28,334 nucleotides of DNA from a virus, in IMG/VR virus record IMGVR_UViG_3300032296_003089, positions 1-28,334 of that record; one strand, written 5' to 3'. Position 1 is the first letter of the stretch; the number at the start of each line of letters is the position of its first letter. The notes under the pieces were generated by a model. It did no database searches. It saw nothing but the letters and a program-made list of their open reading frames with translations, and was not told where the DNA came from. The translations under genes were made by a program, and so were the position numbers. Below, in pieces: positions 27,821-28,334 of this stretch.

Positions 27821-28334
27821 AATCATTAGTAAAATCACTTATAACACCGTTTTTGTCTGAAGCTGATATACCTGAATCTAATAAAATAGTAGGTGTATTT
27901 GGAGGTGGTTTTCAACCACCAACAAAAGGTCATTTTGAAGTAGTTAGAAAAGCTTTAGAAATGTACCCTCAATTAACCGAATTTAATCTTTACGTTGGTA
28001 CAGGTGGCGATAGATCACAAGGTGTAATAATTCAAGAACAATCAGTAGCCATTTGGGACATATATAAAAATTATTTACCTAGTAAAGTAAATATTATCCC
28101 ATCTTCAAATCCAATTTCATCTATTTATTCTTATGCTAAAGATAAACCAGATGTTCAAATTAAATGGTTTTTAGGCTCTAGAGAAGATAAACCAGAAGAT
28201 TTTGTTGATTTTGAAAAACGTACTAAATCTGCTTTAGGTAAAACAAATATTGAACCTATTAATATTATAACAACAGGTGGTGTTAGTGGTACTAAAGCTA
28301 GAGCAGTATTAGATAATAAAAAAGAATTTTTTAA
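27817..28334 (+). CDS. NMNAT/cytidylyltransferase-like enzyme, cut by window end
   Basis: 172 codons are visible and the frame is open at the last base. Residues 24-40 (IVGVFGGGFQPPTKGHF) are the nucleotidyltransferase signature, with Thr36-x-Gly-His39 in place of the usual H-x-G-H. Residues 153-165 (TGGVSGTKARAVL) correspond to the ISSTxxR motif that binds the nucleotide phosphates. The fold therefore adds AMP or CMP to a small phosphorylated substrate; NMN adenylyltransferase is a candidate, but the substrate cannot be read here. Residues 1-15 form a helical leader (MKSLVKSLITPFLSE) followed by Ala16, giving L-S-E|A, a prohead-protease-type site. It is translationally coupled to the zeta-like kinase, so the two may work on linked substrates. 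Confidence 0.75.
   Translation, partial: MKSLVKSLITPFLSEADIPESNKIVGVFGGGFQPPTKGHFEVVRKALEMYPQLTEFNLYVGTGGDRSQGVIIQEQSVAIWDIYKNYLPSKVNIIPSSNPISSIYSYAKDKPDVQIKWFLGSREDKPEDFVDFEKRTKSALGKTNIEPINIITTGGVSGTKARAVLDNKKEFF

Noticed and set aside
1-28334. CRISPR array or insertion sequence
   Set aside because: No regularly spaced direct repeats and no transposase or terminal inverted repeats were found; the repeats seen are gene-family identity blocks or short promoter motifs.

Overview
The window looks like part of the genome of a tailed phage with a contractile, T4-type tail (myovirus morphology) that infects a Bacteroidetes (probably flavobacterial) host. The DNA is AT-rich and all supported genes are on the + strand, tightly packed with ATGA or TAATG overlaps. 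The host assignment rests on three things seen in the sequence: promoters of the Bacteroidetes form (TTTG, 20 nt, TAnnTTTA/G) instead of -35/-10 E. coli boxes; almost no Shine-Dalgarno sequences; and a secreted protein whose signal peptide ends in a typical Bacteroidetes ...SLYSQ cleavage region. The phage assignment rests on gp25-like and gp6-like baseplate wedge proteins, a probable gp7-like wedge protein, a gp55-like sigma factor, a T4-type primase, tRNA genes and homing-type nucleases.

Layout. (1) 1-4212: small early-type accessory genes, each unit with its own host-type promoter. They include tiny membrane proteins, an AT-hook protein, a DUF932 protein, and a T5orf172 nuclease lying in a repeat-rich, compositionally distinct island (about 1141-2110). 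(2) 4214-5440: three tRNA genes (one very atypical class II tRNA, Arg-TCT, and a CAT tRNA) around a secreted protein, then a membrane-anchored coiled-coil protein and a strong terminator. (3) 5518-8000: an operon-like run with an HD-domain phosphohydrolase and the phage late-type sigma factor. (4) 8026-24786: a long structural module: probable central spike, hub/tape-like membrane-active protein, gp25, gp6, a DNRLRE-domain protein, a gp7-sized wedge protein, and then a family of four tandem paralogues (20311-24786) interrupted by one unrelated structural gene. (5) 24790-28334: a SegE-like GIY-YIG nuclease, primase, RecB-type nuclease, a zeta-like P-loop kinase, and the start of an NMNAT/cytidylyltransferase-like gene cut by the window end.

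How it may work together. The front genes carry host-sigma promoters and would be read first. The sigma factor at 7290-8000 would then direct late transcription, and a recurrent AATATTTATAA motif sits immediately upstream of late and structural genes, often only 2-6 nt before the ATG. Four proteins scattered over the window (2157, 11295, 27023, 27817) share a short amphipathic N-terminal helix, three of them ending in an L-x-E|A/G site like the cleavage site of T4 prohead protease. This suggests a class of capsid-packaged, possibly injected proteins that includes a kinase and a nucleotide adenylyltransferase.

Limits. Family assignments come from reading motifs by eye; no alignment, profile or structure search was run. 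Several structural genes are named by position and size as well as by sequence.
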